DNA of 64,000 nucleotides from Gammaproteobacteria bacterium (GCA_018826295.1 JAHJZX010000026.1:28630-92629), one strand, 5' to 3'; counted from the stretch's first letter, positions 17,037 to 25,936 are shown. Program-made: numbers and translations. The notes: generated by a model from the sequence alone, not told the origin.

Positions 17037-17450
17037 TTACTCCAGCGAAAATGTATAGGCTTCTTTTAGCAGGGGTATCAGCTGGCTGACGTCAGCCGCA
17101 CTGGCAATTTTCACAACGTGCGTAACCTGCTTGCCGTCATCAACCACTTTAATAAAAAGCGGGTTATCAACTTTGCGGCCAAGATGTATCGCCAGGCGCA
17201 CCGCGTCCTTCATAATGGATAAATCGGTGAAGATACGGCGGCTACGAAACAGCACATAACGGTCGCGGGCAACGATTTCTACATCACCTAGCTGTGTGAC
17301 AATGTTTTCTATTGCACGATAAACCTCAATAACCGCTGGCGGCCTGTCGCGTAGCACATCGGCGCGGTTACCGGTGCCACAGGCATGGCGCTGATTTTTG
17401 CGGCTAAAGTCGCGTTGGCATTTCGGGCATTGCCAGCTTGCTGAATTCAT
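17037..17450 (-). CDS. Zinc-ribbon plus DUF5655 protein
   Basis: Start set at 17450 because AGAGG lies 7 bases upstream and the protein then begins MNSASWQCPKCQRDFSRKNQ, a zinc ribbon (CPKC...H-x-C). A longer upstream frame lacks these signs. The rest (about 30-135) is DUF5655 (RDRPPAVIEVYRAIENIV...LFRSRRIFTDLSIMKDAVRLAIHL). About 115 bases encoding the zinc-ribbon part are repeated as a broken gene at 26234-26398. Probably nucleic-acid binding; role unknown. Confidence 0.8.
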   Translation of the reverse strand: MNSASWQCPKCQRDFSRKNQRHACGTGNRADVLRDRPPAVIEVYRAIENIVTQLGDVEIVARDRYVLFRSRRIFTDLSIMKDAVRLAIHLGRKVDNPLFIKVVDDGKQVTHVVKIASAADVSQLIPLLKEAYTFSLE

Positions 17451-17665
17451 TTGGGCCTCTGATAGCGAATATTGTCTGGCACCAGTGTAGCTTAAGCCAT
17501 TAGTTTGCCTGGAGCCATTCTTCTGAAGGTCAGGCACAAACCCCGGTTGCGTTTATCCTGTCAGCTTGCCTTTTAACCGCAGCAGACGCCGTTTATCATA
17601 AAATACACTTTGCGGGCCGACGTTGTGGTTAAGTTGGGATCTGATATACAAAAGGAGATTGATAA

Positions 17666-18319
17666 GTGAAAAACATAATTTTTGGCAGTGCATTATTACT
17701 GGGCAGCTTTGGCAGCCTGGCTGAAGGTTATCAGGGCCAGTGGCGCGGAGTGCTGCAACTAACACCTGAGTCGGGCATAGTACTCGGTTTAAAGCTGACG
17801 CCGGCAGGGCAAGGTTACCAACTTGAGTTGTTTAGCCCGAATCAACACGATCAGCCGATAGAGCCAAGCAGTGTGTCTATAGCCGGTGATGTGTTGACAT
17901 TCAGCGTCGATGCACTGAGCGCCCGTTTTGAAGGTCGTTTTAATGGTGACAGCTTAACCGGCATCTTTACTCAAGGCCGTGAAAGACCCGTAACGTTAAC
18001 GCGGCTGGGGCAGACTGACCTTGCCAGTTTGCAAAATGAGCAGCAGTGGGCCGGTGATTTGGTGCTTAGCAAAAATGCCAGCTTGCCGCTGGTACTAAAT
18101 GTTGCAGTTATTGCTGGTGGTTATCATGTCACGCTGGATAGCCCTAAGCAGCAGAGTTTCGGCATACCGGTCGATGAGTTTAGCGTAAGCGCGCAGCAAC
18201 TCAGTTTCAGCTCGTCAAGGATAAATGCCAGCTACCAGGGGCAGTGGCACCAAGATCAATGGCAAGGTACCTTTGTACAGGGGCAGGCGGTGCCGCTAAA
18301 TTTAAAAAAAAAGCTCTGA
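17666..18319 (+). CDS. Exported two-repeat domain, N-terminal half of a split serine hydrolase
   Basis: GTG start with AAAGGAG 8 bases upstream. Signal peptide MKNIIFGSALLLGSFGSLA, then two copies (about 22-115 and 125-215) of a beta-rich module: GxWxGxLxL, SPxQ, IPVDxFSVS, INASYQGxW, GTFxQGxxxPLxL. The frame ends at 18319, seven bases after a run of nine A. In the -1 frame the sequence continues directly into a beta-lactamase-type serine hydrolase. Homologues I recall join this repeat region and the hydrolase in one chain. So this is probably the N-terminal half of a single exported enzyme interrupted by a frameshift, or joined by programmed slippage. Confidence 0.78.
   Translation: MKNIIFGSALLLGSFGSLAEGYQGQWRGVLQLTPESGIVLGLKLTPAGQGYQLELFSPNQHDQPIEPSSVSIAGDVLTFSVDALSARFEGRFNGDSLTGIFTQGRERPVTLTRLGQTDLASLQNEQQWAGDLVLSKNASLPLVLNVAVIAGGYHVTLDSPKQQSFGIPVDEFSVSAQQLSFSSSRINASYQGQWHQDQWQGTFVQGQAVPLNLKKKL
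18304..18319 (+). other. A9 slippery site with dnaX-like A-AAA-AAG heptamer
   Basis: The zero-frame codons are TTA AAA AAA AAG CTC TGA. They contain A-AAA-AAG, the same heptamer used for -1 frameshifting in E. coli dnaX, and a stop 3 bases after it. A slip of -1 leads into the hydrolase frame. AGGGG lies about 22 bases upstream; only a weak CAGG/CCTG hairpin is seen downstream. Transcript slippage on A9 would give the same product. Confidence 0.55.
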
Positions 18320-19314
18320 ATGACGTTGAGTTGCCCAGGCTGGAAAACCTGTCTGAGTGGCTGCAACAGGAGTTTGGCCAGCACGCCGTTGCAATTGCAC
18401 TGGTGTCCGCTGCAGACGTACACTATAAGTTGCATGGCCTGGCTGATGTTGCCAGCCTACAGCCGGCTAACCGTGGCACCTTGTTTGAAATTGGTTCGGT
18501 AACAAAGCCATTAACCGCGCTGGCGGTGCTGGATGAAGTTGCAGCCGGCCGCTGGCGGCTGGATGTGCAACTGGCAGAACAGTTTAAACTACCGCTGCTG
18601 GCAACGCAGCGCTATACGCTGGCCGATTTGCTCAGCCACCGCAGTGGCTTACCGCGTCTTCCGGAAAATCTTCCGTTGCATGATCTGACTAACCCTTATG
18701 CCGGTTATGGTCGGGCCGAGCTTATTGCAGCACTTGGCAACAGCGCTGAAACGCAGCAATTTGCTTATTCAAATTTGGGTTATGGCTTGTTAGGCTGGCT
18801 GTTGTCTGAATCGCTGGCGCAGTCTTATGCCAAGCTAATGCAGCATAAGGTGTTTCATCGGTTAAATATGCGTACAGCCCGGGTGCCCGCGCCGGCCGCT
18901 GATTTGTTACCGGGTTTGGCTACCGGTTATGCTATTAACGCTGAGCCGGTATTGCATTGGCAATTTGATAGCCTGGCGGGGGCAGGGGCTGTTGTAGCCA
19001 GTATTGAGGATATGGCGGCAATGTTACAAACGATTTTTGCTAAGGCGGAAACAGATGCGGTATTGGCAGCCTGGTTAACGCCACTGCCTCTGACTGACTT
19101 GCCAGCAATGACACCTGGCTGGATGCTAAATGAGCAGGAGTGGCTGTGGCATGCCGGACAAACGGCCGGATTCAGCAGTTTAGTTGTGTTCTCGCCAAAG
19201 CAACAAAAGGGGCTGGTGATCTTAAGTAATATTGCCCGGCCAGTAACTGAAGTAGGGATGGTGTTGTTTGAACAATGGTTGTTATCGCCAGATAAGCAGG
19301 GAGCAACGCTATGA
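18313..19314 (+). CDS. Serine hydrolase (class C beta-lactamase/EstB type), C-terminal half of a split gene
   Basis: About 333 residues. FEIGSVTKPLTALA carries the SxxK nucleophile motif, YSNLGYGLLG the YxN motif, and HAGQTAGF replaces the KTG box with HAG, as in esterase/peptidase members of the family. The frame is open from an ATG at 18244, but residues before 18313 are out-of-frame reading of the upstream gene. The half has no signal peptide or good ribosome site of its own, so it depends on the preceding reading frame. The stop overlaps the LytS-like kinase start (ATGA). Likely a periplasmic peptidase or esterase. Confidence 0.8.
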   Translation, partial: ALNDVELPRLENLSEWLQQEFGQHAVAIALVSAADVHYKLHGLADVASLQPANRGTLFEIGSVTKPLTALAVLDEVAAGRWRLDVQLAEQFKLPLLATQRYTLADLLSHRSGLPRLPENLPLHDLTNPYAGYGRAELIAALGNSAETQQFAYSNLGYGLLGWLLSESLAQSYAKLMQHKVFHRLNMRTARVPAPAADLLPGLATGYAINAEPVLHWQFDSLAGAGAVVASIEDMAAMLQTIFAKAETDAVLAAWLTPLPLTDLPAMTPGWMLNEQEWLWHAGQTAGFSSLVVFSPKQQKGLVILSNIARPVTEVGMVLFEQWLLSPDKQGATL

Positions 19315-20369
19315 AGTTGAGCCGAAACCATGTTTATTGGTTGCTGCACACTGTGGGCTGGGGGTTGCTGTATAGTCTGATAAGTCTGGTTATATATCAG
19401 CGGCCGGTATTTGTGGCTACTGAGCTGCTATATGCACTGGTGCTGGTAGCTAGTACGGCGCTAGGGGCGCATTTACTGCGGTTGCTGTATAAGCACCGGC
19501 TGGCGCAGGCCCGGATTAGCCGCCAGGTGCTTGGTCTGTTGCTGGGCAGTGTACTGGTAGCCGCTACCGCCACGCTGATATTGCTGGCTTTTTTCTTTTT
19601 GCTGACACTGACTGATTACAGCTTCCCGGTGCCGCCGGCCCAGCGCTGGTTTGTGATTAAAACGATTTTCAGCGGCAATTTTATCAATATGCTGATGGCT
19701 ATGCTGCTGTGGTCTGCCTGCTATTTTGCCGTAATCAAGGTTCGGCAGTTGCGGCAAACTACTGCTCTGTTAACTGCAACACAGCTGGATGCACTGCTTA
19801 ACCAGCTTAACCCGCACTTTTTGTTTAATGTACTAAATAATATCCGCGCACTCATCCTGGAAGACCCTAATAAAGCACGGGATATGCTAAGTGTTCTGGC
19901 CGATATGCTGCGATATAACCTGGATTCACAGGCCAATGTAAAGGTTGCCCTGCGCGATGAACTTGAGGTGGTGCATCATTATCTGGCGTTGTGTGCCATA
20001 CAGTTTGAACAGCGGCTTCGCTATGAAGAAAATATTCCGCCGGACTGTATGACGCTGGCAGTACCTCGGCTGTTGCTGCAGTTATGTGTGGAAAATGCAA
20101 TTAAGCATGGTATCAGCACGCTGCCAGCGGGGGGGCGTATTCAGCTTACGGCCAGTATTGTCGACGATAAATTGCAGCTGCGGGTGCTTAACGATGGTCA
20201 GTTGACATCGCCGGCAACCGCACGCGGGGTCGGGCTGACAAATATCCGCCAGCGGTTGGCCTTGTTGTATCAAAGCAATGCCAGTATTAAGCTGGTGCAG
20301 CAACAACAAAACGTATTAACAGAGATATGTTTGCCGATGGAGCCATTAGATGAAAGTGGTCATTGTTGA
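19311..20369 (+). CDS. LytS/YpdA-type sensor histidine kinase
   Basis: 352 residues with four hydrophobic helices in the first 145 residues, then the His_kinase domain (PF06580). The phosphorylated His169 lies in LNQLNPHFLFNVLNNIRAL, and an ATPase domain ends with GVGLTNIRQRL. There is no large extracytoplasmic domain, so it probably senses within the membrane. It overlaps the hydrolase gene by 4 bases and the response regulator by 20 bases. Confidence 0.92.
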   Translation: MKLSRNHVYWLLHTVGWGLLYSLISLVIYQRPVFVATELLYALVLVASTALGAHLLRLLYKHRLAQARISRQVLGLLLGSVLVAATATLILLAFFFLLTLTDYSFPVPPAQRWFVIKTIFSGNFINMLMAMLLWSACYFAVIKVRQLRQTTALLTATQLDALLNQLNPHFLFNVLNNIRALILEDPNKARDMLSVLADMLRYNLDSQANVKVALRDELEVVHHYLALCAIQFEQRLRYEENIPPDCMTLAVPRLLLQLCVENAIKHGISTLPAGGRIQLTASIVDDKLQLRVLNDGQLTSPATARGVGLTNIRQRLALLYQSNASIKLVQQQQNVLTEICLPMEPLDESGHC

Positions 20370-21051
20370 TGATAGCCGTCTTGCACGGTTAGAACTGCGA
20401 AATCAGCTGCAACATTGCCCTGGTATCGACAGCGTGGCTGAGGCGGCAGATATTAACCAGGCGTTAGCGTTGATTGCCGGCAAAACACCGGATTTGCTAT
20501 TGCTCGATATTGATATGCCAGGTGGTGATGGTTTTAGCCTACTTGAGCAATTGCAAGCTGCTGGGCCCTTACCCCATGTTATTTTTGTCACGGCCTATGA
20601 TCAGTATGCGTTGAAATCGTTTGATTATCATGCGACAGATTATTTATTAAAGCCGGTTACACTGTCCCGCCTGCAAGAGGCACTGGCTAAAGTACCCTTA
20701 GCGGATGGCCGCAGCCAAATGACACTGCAAAGCCAGGTTTTTCTAAAAGACGGTGAGCGTTGCTACTTTGTCACCCTGGCCGATATCTACGCCTTTGAAG
20801 CCCAGGGCAATTACACCAAGGTATATTTTAGCGGCGCTACACCACTGATTTACCGCAATCTGACATCATTGGAGCAAAAGCTGCCAACTGAGGTGTTCTT
20901 TCGGGCGAATCGTAGCTGGATTATAAATACAAAATATATTCAGCATATTGCACCTGCTGTGTCCGGTGGTTTTGACGTCAGACTGAGTAGCCTGAATGTA
21001 GAAATATCGCGGCGGCAAGCCACCGCCTTTAAACAGGGGTGGGGTTTATAG
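20350..21051 (+). CDS. LytTR-family response regulator
   Basis: 233 residues. Receiver domain with VDDS, Asp53 in LLLDIDMPGGDG and Lys in LLKPVTLSRL. The C-terminal LytTR DNA-binding domain (about 128-230) has VTLADIYAFEAQGNYTKVYF and FFRANRSWIINTKYI. It should be phosphorylated by the adjacent LytS-type kinase and bind direct repeats, usually near its own operon. The coupled serine hydrolase is the most obvious candidate target. Confidence 0.93.
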   Translation: MKVVIVDDSRLARLELRNQLQHCPGIDSVAEAADINQALALIAGKTPDLLLLDIDMPGGDGFSLLEQLQAAGPLPHVIFVTAYDQYALKSFDYHATDYLLKPVTLSRLQEALAKVPLADGRSQMTLQSQVFLKDGERCYFVTLADIYAFEAQGNYTKVYFSGATPLIYRNLTSLEQKLPTEVFFRANRSWIINTKYIQHIAPAVSGGFDVRLSSLNVEISRRQATAFKQGWGL

Positions 21052-21072
21052 CCGTGACGTTTTGGGCGATAA

Positions 21073-21089
21073 GCTTGAAATTGTCAAGC
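21073..21089. terminator. Weak hairpin downstream of the LytTR regulator
   Basis: GCTTGA-AATTG-TCAAGC, a 6-bp stem in the 87-base gap between the convergent LytTR and 699-aa protein genes. No T-tract. It may be a weak terminator. Confidence 0.35.
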
Positions 21090-21138
21090 GTACCCGTTTA
21101 ACCGCTGCCACCGCCCCGGCACGGTAGCGCGTAGCACT

Positions 21139-23238
21139 CTATTGTATGAAACGGAATTTGTTTATTTCCGTTCCTTCTGGTGGTACTAGTTTTTGATCGA
21201 GCGATATAAGTTGTTGATAAACCTGAGGCCGGAACTTCTGTAATCTCGCTATACGGCTAAAGTGATTAGGTTCGGGTGCGAGGATTAGAGGCACAATGTC
21301 CCTTGCGGCCGGATGCAGCCGCTGATGCTGATAACTGTCTTCCAACAGCAAGTCAAACACATCAAGCCCCAATTTCCCTACATCGGTAGAGTAGCCGTTT
21401 GCCAGCAAAAATGTAACAGCAGCATCTGAATGCAGTATCGCAGCAGCGAACATATCATTGCCAAAGCGGTCTTGAACGGAAAAATCAAATTTATCATGGT
21501 GTAACTGCTGCCATTTTTCCAGGCTGAGGTATCTGAACATCATTAAGCTGGACGGCGCTAAAGGTGATACACGGGCTTGCCACAATGGCATTAGTTCTTC
21601 AGTAAAGTCCGGCAAACGCGCAAACAAATAATCTGTTTCCGCCTGATTAAGCGGGTTCGAGCTTACGAAATCGAAAGCTTGCTGATATTCGTTGCTTTGT
21701 AGCAGAGTAATAAAAGAACTGTCTGCGGTTGAGGGGGCGCCGGATAATCCTGATTCATAATTCTGCCAAATTTTCACTAATGCAGGGTCAATCTGATGTA
21801 GCTGTTGAGGTATATCTACACTTGTCTGTTTAATTTCTTCTATTAGCGACAAACTATGCTTATGATCTAAAAAGCCTTCTTCAGTAAGTTGCAACTCTTT
21901 TTGTCGCTGACAATCAGCGGATTTTTTCGATATCTCTGCTTGTCTTTGATTAACCAAATTTAATGCCGTTGTTATCGCCGCGTTCTGCGGCGGCGTCTGC
22001 GATTCATAGGTCTGGCTATCAATAAGTTCAATACCTTGCAGGAAAGTTCTAATCTGAGGTAGTGGCACTTGCGCGGTGTTGAAAGGCCGGTGGTTAGGGG
22101 CATGAAACATCAATTCGCTGCCAGTGGAATGAGTATACCTGCTCCCGTGAGCTCTGTAGCCTTTAGTTTTTAAGTATTGCAATGTATTCAAGTACTTTTC
22201 AGGGGAACTATCTGGCATTTCATAGCTTTCAGCATCTCTTGGAAGGTTCATTATGGCTATATCCATACCTGTAATAATGCCCGGCTCGTTGGTTGGTCTG
22301 ACACCATGTTTATCAAGCATATCGAGCACTGCAATACTGTGTTTAGCCGCCGCAAGATCCGCCAGATTAGCGTAGGCATCGTGCCGGTCAAATGAGAATA
22401 TCGGCATATCGCTTAATGCGGTTGTGTGCTGTAGCAATGGTTGTAGATACTCAGTTGGCAGGTTGTTATTAATGGCTACGGCGGCGTCATTTACGGTGAA
22501 AGAGCGTCTTGATACAGCCTGAGAAAATTCTTCGATAGTTAAATTTTGGGCCGTCAATACAAACAAAATAGACGGCGAAATAACCGGGCTACCAGCTATA
22601 GATAACGGGGATTGGAAGTAGGTGTTAAAAGTTTCGTCATTATCAAGTAACTGATATATATCAGCTTTGTCCACTTCTTTGCGTAGACTCAGTGCTATGT
22701 TTAGCCCTGGAGTTTGTCCTTCGATATTTGTCAGATTTTCAACAAGAATAGGTAAGACAGCTGCAGAAAACCCTTCGATAACAGTCAAACCTTGCCACTG
22801 TTTTAATATAGAAGCAGAGCTTGTTAGGTGATATTTAGCTGCCTCATTTCTGATTTGTGCTTGCCATAGTAAGTCCTGATAGCTTTTGTAGAAAGTTTTG
22901 TATTGATCAGCGTATGTCAGTAATTCCTTTACGGTTTTACCCTGCTGTAACTCCTGTTGCAGAGCGGAAATGACTACCTGATGGATATCGCCAACTTCTT
23001 GATTGAAATTTAATATATTGATATCGCATGGGTCTATTAAGTCTTGCTGCTTGTGGGATCTTGCCTGGGTTGGCTTTTCCTGCAGGGGGCTTTGCGTAGG
23101 TGCGAAATGTTGCTGATTATGTTGCCCGGACCCGGAAGTTTCGTGCACGTCAGTTTTACTCAGTTTCTTGCTAGAAAATACAAACAGAAAAAGAGCTACT
23201 AAGACTAATACGGCTAAATACGGAATGTTCTTCTTCAC
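21139..23238 (-). CDS. Unknown 699-aa membrane-anchored protein with ankyrin-like segments
   Basis: The N-terminus (MKKNIPYLAVLVLVALFLFVF) is an uncleaved anchor or signal peptide. The rest is probably periplasmic. Several stretches look like ankyrin helical pairs, for example YANLADLAAAKHSIAVLDMLDKHG and GNDMFAAAILHSDAAVTFLLANG, but they are irregular and no family is certain. A Gln/Lys/Asp-rich linker occupies about 30-65. Base composition is more AT-rich than the neighbouring starch genes, consistent with acquired DNA. Repeat-rich proteins of this kind usually bind other proteins. Function unknown. Confidence 0.65.
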   Translation of the reverse strand: MKKNIPYLAVLVLVALFLFVFSSKKLSKTDVHETSGSGQHNQQHFAPTQSPLQEKPTQARSHKQQDLIDPCDINILNFNQEVGDIHQVVISALQQELQQGKTVKELLTYADQYKTFYKSYQDLLWQAQIRNEAAKYHLTSSASILKQWQGLTVIEGFSAAVLPILVENLTNIEGQTPGLNIALSLRKEVDKADIYQLLDNDETFNTYFQSPLSIAGSPVISPSILFVLTAQNLTIEEFSQAVSRRSFTVNDAAVAINNNLPTEYLQPLLQHTTALSDMPIFSFDRHDAYANLADLAAAKHSIAVLDMLDKHGVRPTNEPGIITGMDIAIMNLPRDAESYEMPDSSPEKYLNTLQYLKTKGYRAHGSRYTHSTGSELMFHAPNHRPFNTAQVPLPQIRTFLQGIELIDSQTYESQTPPQNAAITTALNLVNQRQAEISKKSADCQRQKELQLTEEGFLDHKHSLSLIEEIKQTSVDIPQQLHQIDPALVKIWQNYESGLSGAPSTADSSFITLLQSNEYQQAFDFVSSNPLNQAETDYLFARLPDFTEELMPLWQARVSPLAPSSLMMFRYLSLEKWQQLHHDKFDFSVQDRFGNDMFAAAILHSDAAVTFLLANGYSTDVGKLGLDVFDLLLEDSYQHQRLHPAARDIVPLILAPEPNHFSRIARLQKFRPQVYQQLISLDQKLVPPEGTEINKFRFIQ

Positions 23239-23434
23239 TAACTTGTCCTTGTTGTTTTACCCTGTTTTCCAGTCTTCTTTATCGCCGTTGTACGCCTTAC
23301 CCTAATAGTGTTTCGCCAGTGGAGTAACTTAGGTAACTTGTTAAGGCTAATCGAGTTTCTCAGGTGCTAATATCACCAGCATAGAGCCAGACTTGTCAAA
23401 ACTAAAAGTGGCTAGTATTTACGCCAGTGCTGAA

Positions 23435-23845
23435 TTAACCGTCCTGACGCCCCTCTGTGAACACGGGTAAAGTCGTGTCCAGCTGACACCAATTTGCCTT
23501 ATACGCAGTATAAATTTGGGCGTCTATTTTTACCGGTATATCGTCATCAAATGTTGAGATAGCTAGCTCAATGTCATCATGCATTGACCCTTTAGTGCGG
23601 AAGCCTAAACTCGAACCACAATCGGAGCAGAATGTGCGAATAGTGCCATTGGCTGCAACAAACTCTTTTAGCAACTTTTCACCTGAAAGCCACTGTAGCC
23701 CTTGTACCCCAACCAAAGTGCCAAAAGCCGCGCCATGAAATTTACGACACATTGAGCAATAACAGTTTGCGGCTTTTGCGCTAAAACCACTAACAGAAAA
23801 CTGAATACCTCCGCACAAACAAGAGCCCTGATAAATTTTGCTCAT
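23435..23845 (-). CDS. GFA family protein (CENP-V/GFA domain)
   Basis: 136 residues with the zinc-binding Cys pattern of the glutathione-dependent formaldehyde-activating family: CLCGGIQF, CYCSMCRKFHGAAFGTLV and FCSDCGSSLGFR. All the expected Cys ligands are present. The true substrate of most single-domain GFA proteins is unknown, so the historical name should not be taken as activity. Stands alone between small gaps. Confidence 0.88.
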   Translation of the reverse strand: MSKIYQGSCLCGGIQFSVSGFSAKAANCYCSMCRKFHGAAFGTLVGVQGLQWLSGEKLLKEFVAANGTIRTFCSDCGSSLGFRTKGSMHDDIELAISTFDDDIPVKIDAQIYTAYKANWCQLDTTLPVFTEGRQDG

Positions 23846-24056
23846 CTTAAGTCTCCTTTACGTTGCATAACGCTTTGCATATTGGCCGCCGCAGCGCTGG
23901 CTATCCTGTGCAGCCCCTGATCTTGCTGTATTTCTTGCTGTATTGTAAGGGGTTAATCAGGCTAGCTGTTATAGCCCTGATGCTGTGTTGTCATAATGTC
24001 CCCTTAGCATATAAATAAACTGTATACTGCCGCGCCTGCTTCCTAATAGGAAAGAC

Positions 24057-24476
24057 TTACAGCAACGGCTTGATCAAGCTAGACAAGTTACCCTGCTTGG
24101 CGGCATTAAGAGAAGTGAACAAGTTGTTTGCTGCTTCTGAAAACGCCGTTTTGGCTTCTTCGTACACCTGTTTGCCTGAGGCTGACAGCGTTACCAGGCT
24201 AACTCTGGCATCGCGGGCATTGGCCTCTTTCTCTACCAGGCCAATTTTTTCCAGCGGGTTGAGTAAGCGGGTAATGCCAGACGGGCTTAACCCTACGCGC
24301 TCGGCCAGTTCACTGCGGCGCATCTTCTGTGCCGGAGCTAAATACAATTGGTTTAGCACTAAGTAATCAGATAAACCCAAGCCGTGGATAGATAATGCAC
24401 CACCGACTTTTTTCTGAATAATGCCCTGCAGGTTCATCAAATCGATAACCAGATTTTCTGCGATAGGGTCTGACAT
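24057..24476 (-). CDS. MarR-family transcriptional regulator
   Basis: 139 residues. The winged helix runs LAPAQKMRRSELAERVGLSPSGITRLLNPLEKIGLVEKEANARDARVSLVTLSASG (about 45-105), with the typical D/R-rich wing. Helices at both ends would make the dimer interface. A palindrome overlapping its promoter suggests autorepression. The downstream gene in the same direction is GFA, 211 bases away, and need not be co-transcribed. Confidence 0.9.
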   Translation of the reverse strand: MSDPIAENLVIDLMNLQGIIQKKVGGALSIHGLGLSDYLVLNQLYLAPAQKMRRSELAERVGLSPSGITRLLNPLEKIGLVEKEANARDARVSLVTLSASGKQVYEEAKTAFSEAANNLFTSLNAAKQGNLSSLIKPLL

Positions 24477-24509
24477 AATAAATTCTCTTGTGTGATATTT
24501 GACTGCACA

Positions 24510-24540
24510 AATATATAGTCAATTGCTTGACTGGTCAAGC
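24510..24540 (-). promoter_or_regulatory. MarR promoter with overlapping operator
   Basis: Minus-strand -35 TTGACC (24538-24533), 17-base spacer and -10 TATATT (24515-24510), about 34 bases before the MarR ATG. GCTTGAC-TG-GTCAAGC (24525-24540) is a perfect 7-bp inverted repeat covering the -35, with related TTGACT half sites nearby. This is the layout of an autoregulated MarR gene. Confidence 0.65.
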
Positions 24541-24667
24541 ATCATTCAAGCACTATGCAAGTTTGGCTAGGTGATAGTCAGGTAGAGAGCTAAATCTACT
24601 TGTTTTGTTAGGCAATTAACTTTTCGCCCATGCTCTTAGTGCCAGCTGCATACTTTTACCGATAAAG

Positions 24668-24931
24668 ATGTTAGGCAATTTCAGAGGTTGTTTTTTTATC
24701 AATACGTCTGCCGAGTTCAGTGATGTGAATAGCGAGATATTTCGCTACTGCAATTTCCATAAAAAGCAGGTCAGGCATATTATCAGCCAGTATTTGTCAG
24801 CCGCTAACCATGCAATGCTGGACCATATCTGCCTATTGAAAGAAGGCGCTATTGTAACCGCTCACCTTGGTGGAGATGGCACAGCGCTTACAGCGCGATG
24901 TATTGAGATCCTCAGTGCCAACAAGTGCTGA
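24668..24931 (+). pseudogene. TetR-family regulator remnant (C-terminal part only)
   Basis: The 87-residue frame reads RGCFFINTSAEF...HHKK-like region...LKEGAIVTAHLGGDGTALTA, which matches the ligand-binding C-terminal domain of TetR/AcrR regulators (GCFLVN...EGAIVTA). The N-terminal DNA-binding helix-turn-helix is absent and no in-frame remnant is visible upstream. No good ribosome site precedes it. I read it as a decayed regulator in the 808-base gap between the MarR gene and the DUF2200 gene. Confidence 0.6.
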
Positions 24932-25023
24932 TCTCGACTGTCGAAAACTCAGCACAACCTGAAACTACGACAGTGCTTTGACAAGTTCAGACAAGTCATT
25001 CTGCCGTGACAGATGGAATTTGA

Positions 25024-25247
25024 TGACCAAACAGCAGGAATAGCTCCAGCTGTGTGGCATTGATGCCGAAACCCAGCTTATGCAGTTTAGCAATAACGAG
25101 ATAGTAGATTATTTACGGGTAAATAAAGGTGCGGCGGACACCACCATTTTTATGATCGTCGGCAATAGCCGTAACGTCTGCGGTTTAACGGATAACTTTA
25201 GTTCAGCTGATGTACAGCAGTGGTTTAGCTTGCTCAACGTTAATTAG
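25024..25247 (+). pseudogene. Degenerate copy of the exported protein at 29004-29573
   Basis: Reading to the TAG at 25245-25247, the frame matches the C-terminal 80 residues of the 29-kb gene: shared words include AETQLMQF, NKG-A-T-IFMIVGNS and ADVQQWFSLLNVN-like ending. An in-frame TAG at 25041-25043 and loss of the N-terminal half show it is not functional. Similarity continues about 15 bases past the stop (GACCCCTTTTTCCG), so a DNA segment and not only the coding part was duplicated. Confidence 0.75.
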
Positions 25248-25284
25248 CTACGACCCCTTTTTCCGAATATTCAGCAGAGAAATT

Positions 25285-25635
25285 TTACTGGCGCAGTATT
25301 TTTTCCAGCGCTTTGCCTTTAGCCAGCTCGTCTATCAGCTTGTCTAAGTAGCGTATTTTTTGCATCAGTGGGTCAGCAACCTCTTCTACCCGCACACCGC
25401 AAACAACGCCTTTAATCAGCACACAGTTCGGGTGCATGGCCGGGGCCTGTTCAAAAAACGTAGCAAAGTCATGTTGTTGCTCAATTTGCTGCTGCAGTTC
25501 AGCTTGGTTATAACCGGTAAGCCAGCAGATAATCTGATCCACTTCGTCTTTAGTGCGGTTTTTCCGTTCAGCCTTTTTTACATACAGTGGATAGACTTGA
25601 GCAAAAGGCATACTGAAAATACGGTGTTCGGTCAT
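25285..25635 (-). CDS. DUF2200 family protein
   Basis: 116 residues from ATG 25635, where AGGA lies 9 bases upstream. [32 protein letters not shown] and [33 protein letters not shown] are characteristic of DUF2200, a small cytoplasmic protein of unknown function. It starts 13 bases after the ParE-type toxin stop, making it the third gene of the toxin-antitoxin operon. Whether it modulates the pair is unknown. Confidence 0.85.
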   Translation of the reverse strand: MTEHRIFSMPFAQVYPLYVKKAERKNRTKDEVDQIICWLTGYNQAELQQQIEQQHDFATFFEQAPAMHPNCVLIKGVVCGVRVEEVADPLMQKIRYLDKLIDELAKGKALEKILRQ

Positions 25636-25648
25636 TGAGGCTGTCCTT

Positions 25649-25936
25649 TCAGGGTAGCTGCAACTGACGTTCACTGCGCCAGACGCGGATCAGGCTGATA
25701 CAGTCTGTTTCGCGCAGGTATACCACGCGAAACGGTGGCAGGATAATTTCGCGGATATTGGCTTGATTAAACTCCGGCACCATCCGACCGGAATCTGGCT
25801 GTGCTGTCAGGCGCTGTGCTGCAGCCATAATGTCGGTAACAAAACGCTGACCAATATGCGGTACGCCTTGCTCGAGGTACCAGGCTTTTATTGCCAACAG
25901 GTCAGACAATGCCGATTGCGCAAGTTCTAGCCGCAC
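25649..25936 (-). CDS. RelE/ParE-family toxin
   Basis: 95 residues, GTG start directly after the antitoxin TGA. It has the ParE-type fold signatures: a two-helix N-terminus ([20 protein letters not shown]), then [29 protein letters not shown] and the C-terminal RVWRSERQL. ParE proteins poison DNA gyrase and RelE proteins cut mRNA; sequence alone favours ParE but does not decide. Antitoxin-first order and coupling are standard for type II systems. Confidence 0.87.
   Translation of the reverse strand: MRLELAQSALSDLLAIKAWYLEQGVPHIGQRFVTDIMAAAQRLTAQPDSGRMVPEFNQANIREIILPPFRVVYLRETDCISLIRVWRSERQLQLP

Noticed and set aside
24605..24680. Repeated TGTTAGGCAATT words near the TetR remnant, considered as an attachment site
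   Set aside because: Only 10-12 bases, no integrase and no matching copy at the other end of the accessory block.
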